This document shows positions 54,381-63,041 of a stretch of 64,000 bases of DNA, in pieces. A program made the position numbers and the translations under genes. The DNA comes from Sphingobacterium sp. CZ-2 (lineage in GTDB: Bacteria > Bacteroidota > Bacteroidia > Sphingobacteriales > Sphingobacteriaceae), in contig NZ_CP038159.1 in NCBI RefSeq assembly GCF_004526235.1, positions 3,224,001 to 3,288,000 of the forward strand, read 5' to 3'. The first letter of the stretch is position 1; each line of letters begins with the position of its first letter. Below the pieces are notes generated by a model. That model ran no database searches. It was not told the origin of the DNA and saw only the letters and a list, made by a program, of their open reading frames with translations.

Positions 54381-57300
54381 TTAAAAATTCAAGTTGACCC
54401 CAAAAGTATAAGTCGATGGTACGGGGTATGAACCATTATCTAAACCACCTGCAATAATGCTGGAAATAGCAGCTTCAGGGGAATATCCCGTAACCTTACT
54501 CCAAGTTTTTAAGTTCTGCGCATTTACGAAAACCCGTGCCTTTTTGATAAAGGAATTTCCTAATAAGCGTTCTCCGAAATTATAGCCCAATTGAACGGTC
54601 CTCAATCGGAAATAATCTCCTGGTTCTAAGAAATAGGTGCTGAATTTGAAGTTGTTACCACGACTATTGTCAACGATTGGCTCCACATTACTGGTTCCTG
54701 GGCCAGTCCATGCATCCAATCGGTTGGTTTCGTAATTTAATGGTGCGAAAGTATTGGTTTTACGGATCGCAAATATTTTATTGCCCGCTACACCTGCACC
54801 TTCAATCTGAAGATCAAATCCTTTATATCCCAAAGTAAAATTGGCTCCGAAGTTATGTGGAGGGAATGGGGTACCAAGATAGGTTCTGTCATTGTCATCG
54901 ATTATGCCATCACCATTGGTATCTTCAAAAATGATATCTCCAGGTAAGGAATTGTTCCAAGCTGGTCTACTTGTAATTTCATTCGCTGTTTGATAGATCC
55001 CCAATTGTTTGAATCCGTAAAAGTATCCGATAGAATGACCGGTTTCAGTTCGGTTAGCACCATTGTTTCCTAAAATCTGGAAATTTATATTATCACCAAT
55101 GGAATTTACGACATTCTTGTTGTAACTGTAGTTAACATTCAGACCGTATTTCCAATCTCCAAAGGAGTTGTTCCAACCCATAGAGGCTTCAATACCACGG
55201 TTGGTGATCTTACCTAAATTTGTAAAATAGGAGCGTGTTTCATTTGGTAATGGAACTGCAGTTAGGATATCAGTAGTTGTTCTATCGTAAAGATTGATTT
55301 CAGTGCTCAATTTATTGTTGAAAGCTTTGATTTCCAAACCTAGATCCATTCCTCGAACGATTTCCCAGTGAAGGTTTGGATCGGGAATGTAGGCCGCTTG
55401 TAATGCTGTATATACATTATCGCCAAAAATGGCTGTATTACCATTGGATAGGCCAGGAAGATAAATATTATCGGCAATACCATTGGAATTTCCGATCTTA
55501 CCCCAAGCAAAACGCAATTTCATGAAATTGATTTTCTCTACATCGGAGAAGAATTCTTCCTCTGATACCACCCAACCCACACCTACGGAACCGAAAGTTC
55601 CCCAACGGTTTTTAGGAGCAAATTTGGATGATCCATCCCGACGGACAGTTGCATTCAATAAGTATTTATTTTGGTAGGCATAACTAGCTCTTAAAAATCC
55701 ACCAACCAAGGTGTTTTTTGCTCCACCACCAGAATAAGATCCATCTGGATTGGTCTGTTGATTAATAATGTTCAGATACCATAAATCAGGATTGTCAGGA
55801 ACATTATTGGTGGTATCTCTACGAGAACCTCTTAATGAGGTATTATCATTATATACCGTTGTAAAACCAGCAACTGCACTTAACCGGTGGTCCTCGTTAA
55901 AGGTTTCCTCAAAGGTAAGGGTATGATCCTGTTGGAATCTTCTAAACTCTTCCGAAGATTGGCTAACCGCTGTTTTCTGCCTATCATCATAAAACAATTG
56001 GTTGGCTCCGCCAAATTCTCCCAAATACATGAAATTGTAGGGTAATGGGGTATATCCTCTGGAATTGTTGAAGCCTAAATCGGTATAAACGGTGGATTTC
56101 CATTTTAAGCTTTCCAATATCTTAATTTCTGCAAATAAACTACCGACAAAACGATAACCTCTGGTAAGATTTTTACCATCCAATCTATTCAACGTTGCAA
56201 TTGGATTACCTACCTGCGCACGTTGAAAACTCGGCATGGCATTATAAGTGTTTTCATCAAACATCACATCTACCACCGGTGCTGCCCATAGGGCATTGGT
56301 CACAGAAACATTCGTCGGGTTCATCTTCCAGTAACTTCCGGATAGATCACCACCTACTTTAATACGTTCTGATACGGTTATTTCTTGATTTAAACGGCCA
56401 GTAAAGCGATCATAACTACCATTGCGAATAACTCCATCCTGTTTGCTATAACCCAAACTGATATGGGTAGACGATTTCTCGCCAGAATTGGAGATACTTA
56501 GGTTATTATTGCTGTTGAACGCAGTTCTTAAAATAAGATCTTGCCAGTTGGTATTGGCAGAATAATTTGTGTAATCAAAAGGAACTTCTTTATTGTTCGC
56601 TCGTTCCATATCATACAATTTCTTAAATCCCTCGGCATCCGTAACGGATATACGATCCTGCACCTGGTTAAATCCATACGACCCAGAAAAAGTTACGTTG
56701 GTTTGTCCACGTGCAGCCTTTTTCAACGTGACTGCGATTACACCATTGGCGCCTCTTAACCCATAAATGGCAATGGAAGAAGGGTCTTTCAGAACATCCA
56801 TCGATTCGATGTCCTGCGGACTGATGAAGTCGATATTGTCGTGTAGCACCCCATCAACCACATATAATGGATTGGAATTGTTGGTGGAGTTTACCCCACG
56901 GATACGAACTGTAGGCGCTCCACCAGGAGTTCCGGAATTACTGATGGTCAAACCAGCCACTTTTCCTTGTAAGGAACTGATTGGATTGCTGTTTGGCATA
57001 TTGGCGATTTCTTCCCCTTTAACCTGCGCAATGGAACCCGTTAGGTCCACTTTTCGCTGGGTACCATATCCAACAACCACCACCTCTTCGATGTTTTCAT
57101 CTGTACTTTCCAAAAAAATGGTGATTTCGGTCTGGTTTCCTACCACGACAGATTGGGCAGTGTATCCCAAATAGGCTACTTGAAGGGTATCGGTAGGGGA
57201 GGCAGAGATAGTAAACTTTCCAATCTCATTGGTTTGGGTAGCTGAAACCTTGCCCTTTACCGATACTGTAGCTCCGGCAATGCCTGCTAAAGTACTCGCG

Positions 57301-57386
57301 TCTTTAACAGTACCGGTGATTGTGCCCTGAGCGTAAATGAAATTCACGCAGAACACAAAACATAGTAAAGTAAATAAATGCTTCAT
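54381..57386 (-). CDS. SusC/RagA-like TonB-dependent receptor
   Basis: About 1001 aa from the ATG at 57386 (MKHLFTLLCFVFCVNFIYAQ), giving a clean signal peptide; the nine residues upstream are unlikely. Carboxypeptidase-like domain (GTVKDASTLAGIAGATVSVKG), plug (VVVVGYGTQRKVDLTGSIAQ; IRGVNSTNNSNPLYVVDGVL; SMDVLKDPSSIAIYGLRGAN) and barrel ending TFGVNLNF. No STN domain, so it is not under ECF/FecR-type surface signalling. A TAAATTTG box lies 77 bases upstream. Confidence 0.92.
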   Translation of the reverse strand: MKHLFTLLCFVFCVNFIYAQGTITGTVKDASTLAGIAGATVSVKGKVSATQTNEIGKFTISASPTDTLQVAYLGYTAQSVVVGNQTEITIFLESTDENIEEVVVVGYGTQRKVDLTGSIAQVKGEEIANMPNSNPISSLQGKVAGLTISNSGTPGGAPTVRIRGVNSTNNSNPLYVVDGVLHDNIDFISPQDIESMDVLKDPSSIAIYGLRGANGVIAVTLKKAARGQTNVTFSGSYGFNQVQDRISVTDAEGFKKLYDMERANNKEVPFDYTNYSANTNWQDLILRTAFNSNNNLSISNSGEKSSTHISLGYSKQDGVIRNGSYDRFTGRLNQEITVSERIKVGGDLSGSYWKMNPTNVSVTNALWAAPVVDVMFDENTYNAMPSFQRAQVGNPIATLNRLDGKNLTRGYRFVGSLFAEIKILESLKWKSTVYTDLGFNNSRGYTPLPYNFMYLGEFGGANQLFYDDRQKTAVSQSSEEFRRFQQDHTLTFEETFNEDHRLSAVAGFTTVYNDNTSLRGSRRDTTNNVPDNPDLWYLNIINQQTNPDGSYSGGGAKNTLVGGFLRASYAYQNKYLLNATVRRDGSSKFAPKNRWGTFGSVGVGWVVSEEEFFSDVEKINFMKLRFAWGKIGNSNGIADNIYLPGLSNGNTAIFGDNVYTALQAAYIPDPNLHWEIVRGMDLGLEIKAFNNKLSTEINLYDRTTTDILTAVPLPNETRSYFTNLGKITNRGIEASMGWNNSFGDWKYGLNVNYSYNKNVVNSIGDNINFQILGNNGANRTETGHSIGYFYGFKQLGIYQTANEITSRPAWNNSLPGDIIFEDTNGDGIIDDNDRTYLGTPFPPHNFGANFTLGYKGFDLQIEGAGVAGNKIFAIRKTNTFAPLNYETNRLDAWTGPGTSNVEPIVDNSRGNNFKFSTYFLEPGDYFRLRTVQLGYNFGERLLGNSFIKKARVFVNAQNLKTWSKVTGYSPEAAISSIIAGGLDNGSYPVPSTYTFGVNLNF

Positions 57387-57690
57387 GTAATTTCGATTTA
57401 TATTGGTGTCCAAATAGTTTGTTTAAAACTTTAACAAATATTAAGATGTATATGTTTGATTCCAAATTTATTATTTACACATTACTACATCAGGTGTATG
57501 TCAATATCTCATTGAACTATGTTTTTATTCGTAAAATAATGAAAAACAATATTTTAAATAAATAAGTTACCACACAAATCAACATCCTTAGTGTTTAATT
57601 TACACATCGATTGTTGTGTAGTAATGATGTAGTGAATAAACAAAGAAAGGCCATGAACTTCATGACCTTTCTATATGGATTTAGGATTAT
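57387..57690. other. Promoter and terminator region between SusC and fimbrillin genes
   Basis: TAAATTTG, read on the minus strand at 57463-57470, matches the -7 box and probably serves the SusC operon. The fimbrillin gene's terminator (57644-57672) is at the far end. The remainder is AT-rich with no gene. Words ATTACTACATCA (from 57481) and TGTAGTAATGATGTAG (from 57616) are loosely complementary. Confidence 0.45.
57644..57672 (-). terminator. Hairpin terminator of the fimbrillin-like gene
   Basis: AGAAAGG-C-CATGAA (57644-57657) pairs with TTCATG-A-CCTTTCT (57659-57672): 13 paired bases with a single internal mismatch, followed on the minus strand by a short T-containing run. It lies about 20 bases after the stop codon. 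Confidence 0.75.
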
Positions 57691-59628
57691 TTATGTTGTC
57701 GGAAAATTTCTCACGCAACGTACATTGATCGCATCTTTTACATTTAGGGTTGCTTTAATGATGTTTCCAGTAGTAGCTGTACTGTTGGAAGAATAAACTT
57801 GCGCTTTAAATTTTGGTGAGCTTCCAGAATTCGCTGTTATTTTGAGGTAGGCATAACCATTTGCCACAGCTAATTTATAATAACCTTCACCAATTTGCCT
57901 GTTCGCATTAACTTGCGGAATACTGGTTGGCTCCATAACATATTCAGGAGTAGCACCTGAGGTGTATTTTGCATATCCTTTCATTTCAAATGAAATGCGA
58001 TCTGTCCAATCATCTGCTGTTCCATCCTTTATATTCACCACTACGATTAATTTACCTGGATCAGTTCCTGATGCGGAAACAAAGGTGTGGCTAATCCTTC
58101 CTGTATTTGCATATTGATTGAAGTAATTGGCAAAGGCAACTCCTTGAGCTATGGTTGGGGTTCTCCAGCGATCGTTTAATTTTGATCCGTTGGGTTGGAG
58201 ACCATTACAAGGGTCTTGTGTTGTTGTGGTAGTTTCAGTCGCCAATGGATAAGGCGCATTAAAAGGATAGTATGTAGAACCAAAATTATTTACTTGTTGA
58301 CCATAGCTTGGAGTAGGTGTTGTTACTCCATAAGGTTTTAAACTGCTGGCATAGGTAATAGAAGTGCCTTCATGATTTCTATGTTGCCATCTTGTAAACC
58401 CATCTAAATTGGTAAATCCTTGGGATTTGTCATAATATAGGTCACCTCTGGACCAATTTACTGCGACCGTATTGGAAGTAGCAGGAACTTTAATTCCCAA
58501 ATCAAAAGGTACGACACTTAATCTGGAAGACATACCTTTTCCAATCCTAACTTTATCAGTAAACGTTTTATTATAAATCCTTGGAGGAGCTGGACGATCT
58601 AAAACTAACCAAGGTTCTACCGTATAGGTGAAATCATTGATATAATCATTTTCACCAGCAGGTATTGTGAAAATAAATCCATGGTAAGAAGTTACAGGGT
58701 AATTCAGATTATATGCATAATTGCTTAATGCATTGACATATACTGGTGTTGTTACTTTTGATTTGCTTGTAAAAGTTCCAGAAAGCAAATTAAAAACACC
58801 TTGCTCAATTACATTTGCATGCACTTGGATATAGGGTCTTGAGGCATCTTGGCTTAGAAATTTCGCAAGATCAGCTTTTGCAGCGAATCCTCCGGTCAAA
58901 ACATTCATTTCAACCATCGCCATCATGTGTTTGAAGGTAATCTTTACTTTTGTTTCTGGTATTTTACCAGCTTCAACACCTGTAGTAAATGTACCGAAGG
59001 CATATAAGAAATCCTCATTCTTAACATTTAGGTTTGGATTGTTTTTATTGGCGGTAGGAATAGGTTCTAATGGAGCTGAAGAGTAGTAGGAATAGGAGAA
59101 CCATTTATACGTTGTTCCTTGTTTCAGTTTGGTCGTTGTTGGGGGAGTCAGACTGCCCGCCGTTCCATCTAGTTCGTCTATAAAATTATTGTTCTGATCA
59201 TAAATCATCACTCGGAATTTTACACCATTTGTTAATTGACGGCCACCAGGAATGACTTGGGCAGGAATATAATTGTCTGGATATTCAGGTGCCAAAGCTA
59301 TATTTCCATTATGTTGGGTTCTTCCGCTCGTTTTGATCTTTTCATTTAAGTTCACGCGAAGTTCTTCTTTCCAAACAGAAAATTCAACATCCTCTTCTTT
59401 ATATTGTTGAACATTAACCAAGTTATAAGAAAGATTAGATTTTTGGCTGCTTGATTTTTTTCCTAAAGGATCATCGCCATTTTCAGGGTTATCTATATTG
59501 GTTTCTGTATTTACATCAAAAGAAACTTTGAGGCCATCGGCACCGATGGGATCATTTACATCTTTTTGACAACTAAAAAGTGCGAAAACCATTAAAATAC
59601 TGAATGGTTTTAAAGTATATTTTTTCAT
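57691..59628 (-). CDS. Fimbrillin-like surface lipoprotein
   Basis: About 645 aa from the ATG at 59628 (MKKYTLKPFSILMVFALFSC), giving the lipobox; the frame upstream is not part of the signal. The body resembles Bacteroidota fimbrillin/Mfa-like proteins: long N-terminal linker, then FRVMIYDQNNNFIDE, KITFKHMMAMVEMNVLTGGF, YTVEPWLVLDRPAPP and a C-terminal beta domain ending INVRCVRN, as in tip-type subunits. Probably an adhesive or fimbrial surface protein. It follows a 61-aa gene by 32 bases. Confidence 0.65.
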   Translation of the reverse strand: MKKYTLKPFSILMVFALFSCQKDVNDPIGADGLKVSFDVNTETNIDNPENGDDPLGKKSSSQKSNLSYNLVNVQQYKEEDVEFSVWKEELRVNLNEKIKTSGRTQHNGNIALAPEYPDNYIPAQVIPGGRQLTNGVKFRVMIYDQNNNFIDELDGTAGSLTPPTTTKLKQGTTYKWFSYSYYSSAPLEPIPTANKNNPNLNVKNEDFLYAFGTFTTGVEAGKIPETKVKITFKHMMAMVEMNVLTGGFAAKADLAKFLSQDASRPYIQVHANVIEQGVFNLLSGTFTSKSKVTTPVYVNALSNYAYNLNYPVTSYHGFIFTIPAGENDYINDFTYTVEPWLVLDRPAPPRIYNKTFTDKVRIGKGMSSRLSVVPFDLGIKVPATSNTVAVNWSRGDLYYDKSQGFTNLDGFTRWQHRNHEGTSITYASSLKPYGVTTPTPSYGQQVNNFGSTYYPFNAPYPLATETTTTTQDPCNGLQPNGSKLNDRWRTPTIAQGVAFANYFNQYANTGRISHTFVSASGTDPGKLIVVVNIKDGTADDWTDRISFEMKGYAKYTSGATPEYVMEPTSIPQVNANRQIGEGYYKLAVANGYAYLKITANSGSSPKFKAQVYSSNSTATTGNIIKATLNVKDAINVRCVRNFPTT

Positions 59629-59660
59629 AAAATAATTATTATAGGTAATAAATGAGCAGC

Positions 59661-59846
59661 TTACCAATCCTCCGTGTGGGTAGGGTTGTCTTGTTGAGAG
59701 TCGGGATTAAAATTCCAAGGATCAACATCCGGGGAGGCTTCATTATTTGGTCCGATAAAAGTTGCTCTTGCAGAGCCGGTTGCTATGCTGTTTTCTATTG
59801 CAATTTCATAATATTGCAAGTCAGGACTTGAATACTTTTTTTTCAT
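59661..59846 (-). CDS. Small protein upstream of the fimbrillin-like gene
   Basis: 61 aa from the ATG at 59846 (MKKKYSSPDLQYYEIAIENSIATGS). It has no membrane segment; the C-terminal part is acidic and rich in Asn, Asp and Pro. Genes of this kind often precede fimbrillin-like genes in Sphingobacterium-type genomes. Function unknown. The upstream extension to 59912 lies in the promoter region and is unlikely to be translated. Confidence 0.55.
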   Translation of the reverse strand: MKKKYSSPDLQYYEIAIENSIATGSARATFIGPNNEASPDVDPWNFNPDSQQDNPTHTEDW

Positions 59847-60161
59847 ATAGAGAGATGCGTTAGTGTGAAATAAAAATTTTCGTTTTACATAAACGTTAAA
59901 ATTTAACCGCAAGGTAATATTTATATGCGCGTATTAATAACCTAAAGTATAGTTGAAATTGATAATGTGGCTAAAATATTACAAAATAAAAGGTGTTTGT
60001 TGAAACATTTATATTTTTAATGCCAATAAATTATCAAAATGAAAATGTTTAAACAATTAATTATAGATTTATAATATTATTTGTTAAAACATATATGGAA
60101 AAACGTGTTTTACCAGATTAGGGAATTTTACCTATCTTAGGAATACTTGAAATCAACCCGA
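59847..60161. other. AT-rich divergent intergenic region
   Basis: 315 bases between the fimbrillin pair (-) and the SMP-30-like gene (+). No gene, no strong hairpin and no full TAnnTTTG match found by eye; it presumably carries both promoters. Confidence 0.4.
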
Positions 60162-61139
60162 ATGAAAAATATTTATTTGCTAATCAGTTTCTTCATGTTA
60201 TCCTTCAATTCATCTGCACAGACTAAAATTGAAATTTTTGACCCTTCATTTTTGGAGCTTATTGATTCCACCTCACAACTTGAGTTACTTGCCGATGGTA
60301 TGAAATGGGCAGAGGGACCAGTTTGGGATGGGAAAAATAATCGATTGCTGTTTAGTGATCCAGCTTTGAATACGATTTTTAGTTGGGATGAAAAAAATGG
60401 TAAAGAAGTATTTCTTCATCCCTCTGGTTTTGACGGAGATGGACACTATAGTGATGAACCTGGAACAAATGGCTTATTGATTAACAAGATTGGGAAATTG
60501 ATTGCATGTGATCATGGTAATCGTCGGATTGCGGTTATTGATCTGGATAATAAAACTAAAAATTTGTTTGCTGGCAATTGGGATGGAAAGCGTTTTAACT
60601 CTCCCAATGATATCTGCGAACATCCCGCGGGATATTATTTTTTTACTGATCCACCATATGGATTACCGCATCGGGAAAAAGATTCCGTAAATAAGGAAAT
60701 TCCTTTTAATGGGGTTTATTGTCTATCTGACGATGGTAGGGTAAGCCTTTTGATAGATCATCTCGATCGTCCAAATGGAATAGCACTTTCGCCTAAAGCT
60801 GAACAGCTTTTTGTAGCCTTGAGTGATGGAAATAATCCTTATATAATGCGCTATGCATTAAAAGGTAAGAGTATTCAAGGTGAAGGAACAGTATTCTTTG
60901 ATTTTAAGAAGAATTTTCCAAATGAATCGATGGCTGCAGATGGTATCAAGATCAATAAGCAGGGTGATGTATTTGCAGCGGCAGGTAAAAGTATTGTGGT
61001 AATTAATAAACAAGGTAATCCTATTGGAAGGATCCATACCGGAAATCCAACGGCAAATTGTGCGTTTGGGGATGATGGTTATCTTTATATTACGGCTAAG
61101 GATAAATTGATGCGGGTTAAATTAAAGAGCCTAGATTAA
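60162..61139 (+). CDS. SMP-30/gluconolactonase family protein
   Basis: 325 aa from the ATG at 60162 (MKNIYLLISFFMLSFNSSAQ), giving a signal peptide; a TTG five codons upstream is unlikely. A six-bladed propeller of the SMP-30/LRE type: WAEGPVWDGKNNRLLFSDPA with the metal-binding Glu, RFNSPNDICEHPAGYYFFTDPPYG with the Asn and Asp, and LDRPNGIALSP. Hydrolyses sugar lactones or related esters in the periplasm. Neighbouring AXE1-type hydrolase gene starts 65 bases later. Confidence 0.85.
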   Translation: MKNIYLLISFFMLSFNSSAQTKIEIFDPSFLELIDSTSQLELLADGMKWAEGPVWDGKNNRLLFSDPALNTIFSWDEKNGKEVFLHPSGFDGDGHYSDEPGTNGLLINKIGKLIACDHGNRRIAVIDLDNKTKNLFAGNWDGKRFNSPNDICEHPAGYYFFTDPPYGLPHREKDSVNKEIPFNGVYCLSDDGRVSLLIDHLDRPNGIALSPKAEQLFVALSDGNNPYIMRYALKGKSIQGEGTVFFDFKKNFPNESMAADGIKINKQGDVFAAAGKSIVVINKQGNPIGRIHTGNPTANCAFGDDGYLYITAKDKLMRVKLKSLD

Positions 61140-61203
61140 TCCAAGAAAGTAAATCTTATTGAAAAATTTTATATTTGAATAACAATCAAATACATCTAAA
61201 CCT

Positions 61204-62478
61204 ATGAAAACAACCCTATTAACCACCGTATTGTTATTTCTTTATGTCCTGTGCTTTGCGCAGGTAAAAATTGAAGTTGCCTGCAACCATCCAGATTGGA
61301 ATTATCTACTGAATGAAGAAGTTACCTTTAGTTATAAGATAACAGGAGCTGAAGACCTTAAAGGACCATTGGAAATCAACTATCAAATTGGGGAAGAGAA
61401 AATGCCACCTTTAAAAATTGGAGAAATCAAAGATTTTGAAGGAACTATAAAAGGAGGAACAATGACAAAACCAGGATTCTTACGTTGTACGATTCTTGGA
61501 ACCGGGGCGGGTAAAACAATAAAAGGGATGGCGACTGCGGCTTTTGAAGCACAAAAAATTCAGCCTACAGTTAAACTACCTGCTGATTTTGAATCTTTTT
61601 GGACCAATGCGATCACTGATGCCCGGAAGATACCTTTAGATCCAATAATGACAGAGATACCTGAGCAATCTAACGAAAAAATCAAGGTTTATGCCATTAA
61701 TTTTCAGAATAATATGAAGGTTGGACGCTTATATGGCGTACTTACTGTACCTAATAAGGAGGGGAAGTTTCCCGCGGTTTTATTAGTTCCTGGAGCTGGT
61801 ATTAGACCATATAATGCAAATAAGGATTTTGAAAATGAAGATATTATAACCTTAAACATGGGTATTCATGGTATCCCAGTTGATTTACCCAAGGAACTAT
61901 ACAGCAGTTTGGCTAAAGCCTCGCTTTTTGAATACCCTTTCATGAATTTAAATAGTAAAGATCATTACTATTATAAAAGAGTGTATGTTGGCTGTGTTAA
62001 GGCAGTTGATTTTATCTTTGGATTGGATAAATTCAACGGTCAGGATGTGGCTGTAAGCGGAGGTAGTCAAGGAGGAGCACTTGCCATAGTTACGGCTGCA
62101 CTCGATCCTAGAATTAAATATTTGAGAAGTAATTATCCAGCTTTATGCGACTTGACAGGATATTTACACCAAAGGGCAGGAGGCTGGCCTCATATCCTAA
62201 ATCAGCAAAATGCCCCACGTTATCAAGCTGAAAAATATATCGAAAATCTCGCATATTATGATGTGGTTAATTTCGCGAGATTCGTAAAGGTTCCTGGTTT
62301 CTATACTTGGGGATATAATGATGAAACTTGTCCACCGACTTCCTATTATTCCGCTTTCAATATGATCACTGCTCCAAAGGAATTATTGGTGAAAAAAGAA
62401 ACCGGTCATAATACCCTGCCAGAACAGCATCAGGCACAGGTCAAATGGTTAGCCGAAAGGTTGAACAAGAAGAACTAA
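61204..62478 (+). CDS. Acetyl xylan esterase-like alpha/beta hydrolase (AXE1 family)
   Basis: 424 aa with a signal peptide (VLLFLYVLCFAQ). N-terminal ~110 residues are an Ig-like domain; the hydrolase follows. Nucleophile elbow SGGSQGGA, acidic residue in TWGYNDETCPPT and catalytic His in KKETGHNTLPEQH are all present. AXE1/cephalosporin-C deacetylase enzymes remove acetyl groups from sugars. It acts in the periplasm. It may be cotranscribed with the SMP-30-like gene. Confidence 0.85.
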   Translation: MKTTLLTTVLLFLYVLCFAQVKIEVACNHPDWNYLLNEEVTFSYKITGAEDLKGPLEINYQIGEEKMPPLKIGEIKDFEGTIKGGTMTKPGFLRCTILGTGAGKTIKGMATAAFEAQKIQPTVKLPADFESFWTNAITDARKIPLDPIMTEIPEQSNEKIKVYAINFQNNMKVGRLYGVLTVPNKEGKFPAVLLVPGAGIRPYNANKDFENEDIITLNMGIHGIPVDLPKELYSSLAKASLFEYPFMNLNSKDHYYYKRVYVGCVKAVDFIFGLDKFNGQDVAVSGGSQGGALAIVTAALDPRIKYLRSNYPALCDLTGYLHQRAGGWPHILNQQNAPRYQAEKYIENLAYYDVVNFARFVKVPGFYTWGYNDETCPPTSYYSAFNMITAPKELLVKKETGHNTLPEQHQAQVKWLAERLNKKN

Positions 62479-62483
62479 TGAAT

Positions 62484-63041
62484 TTAAGAGGTCTTTAATT
62501 GGTTTTCAAAACTAAGAAAGACCTCTTTTACCAATTGGATCAATTCCTGTTTTTCGTTCTCTTGAATAGGAAGTTCATTCAAATGCCTTCTGAAATCCTG
62601 CCAATTTTCCATACCTTTTTCTCCATCTCCCATAAAAAATGATAAAGACTGATCAATCCCTCTTTTTTCAAGCATTTTTGCAATATAGGGACCACCCAAA
62701 GCAGATCCTTCTAATACATATATAGCGCTTAATGCCTCTTTTAAAGAGGAAATGTCTGGATGTTTTAAGGGACTTATTGCTGGAGCTTCCGACCCCATAC
62801 TCATTAAATCATCGATAATTTTACGGGACCTTTGGTAGTTGGGTTTGTGGGGATAATTTCCTTCCTCCAAATATGGAAGACTAGCGTCTTCTATGGATTT
62901 GTAAAAACGGTAAAAATCCAATAAAAGCATTTTATATGCATCCAGATTATTTACATTTTTTATCCGTTGTATGACGGTTTTCTCCACTTGTTGATGGATA
63001 GCAAGGGTTTCTTTTTTAAGAATATCGGCAAAATTATTCAT
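62484..63041 (-). CDS. Biliverdin-producing heme oxygenase
   Basis: About 185 aa from the ATG at 63041 (MNNFADILKKETLAIHQQVE); H16 is the candidate proximal heme ligand. The helical pattern, ALSAIYVLEGSALGGPYIAKML (distal helix with the GSxLGG motif) and the overall length match bacterial HO/BphO. It opens heme to biliverdin, the chromophore of bacteriophytochromes. It overlaps the phytochrome gene by 8 bases, so light sensor and chromophore supply are coexpressed. Confidence 0.9.
   Translation of the reverse strand: MNNFADILKKETLAIHQQVEKTVIQRIKNVNNLDAYKMLLLDFYRFYKSIEDASLPYLEEGNYPHKPNYQRSRKIIDDLMSMGSEAPAISPLKHPDISSLKEALSAIYVLEGSALGGPYIAKMLEKRGIDQSLSFFMGDGEKGMENWQDFRRHLNELPIQENEKQELIQLVKEVFLSFENQLKTS
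62486..62527. terminator. Hairpin between convergent hydrolase and heme oxygenase genes
   Basis: AAGAGGTCTTT (62486-62496) and AAAGACCTCTT (62517-62527) form a perfect 11-bp stem, followed by TTTACC on the plus strand. It overlaps the end of the heme oxygenase coding region and probably terminates the AXE1 transcript. Confidence 0.6.
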
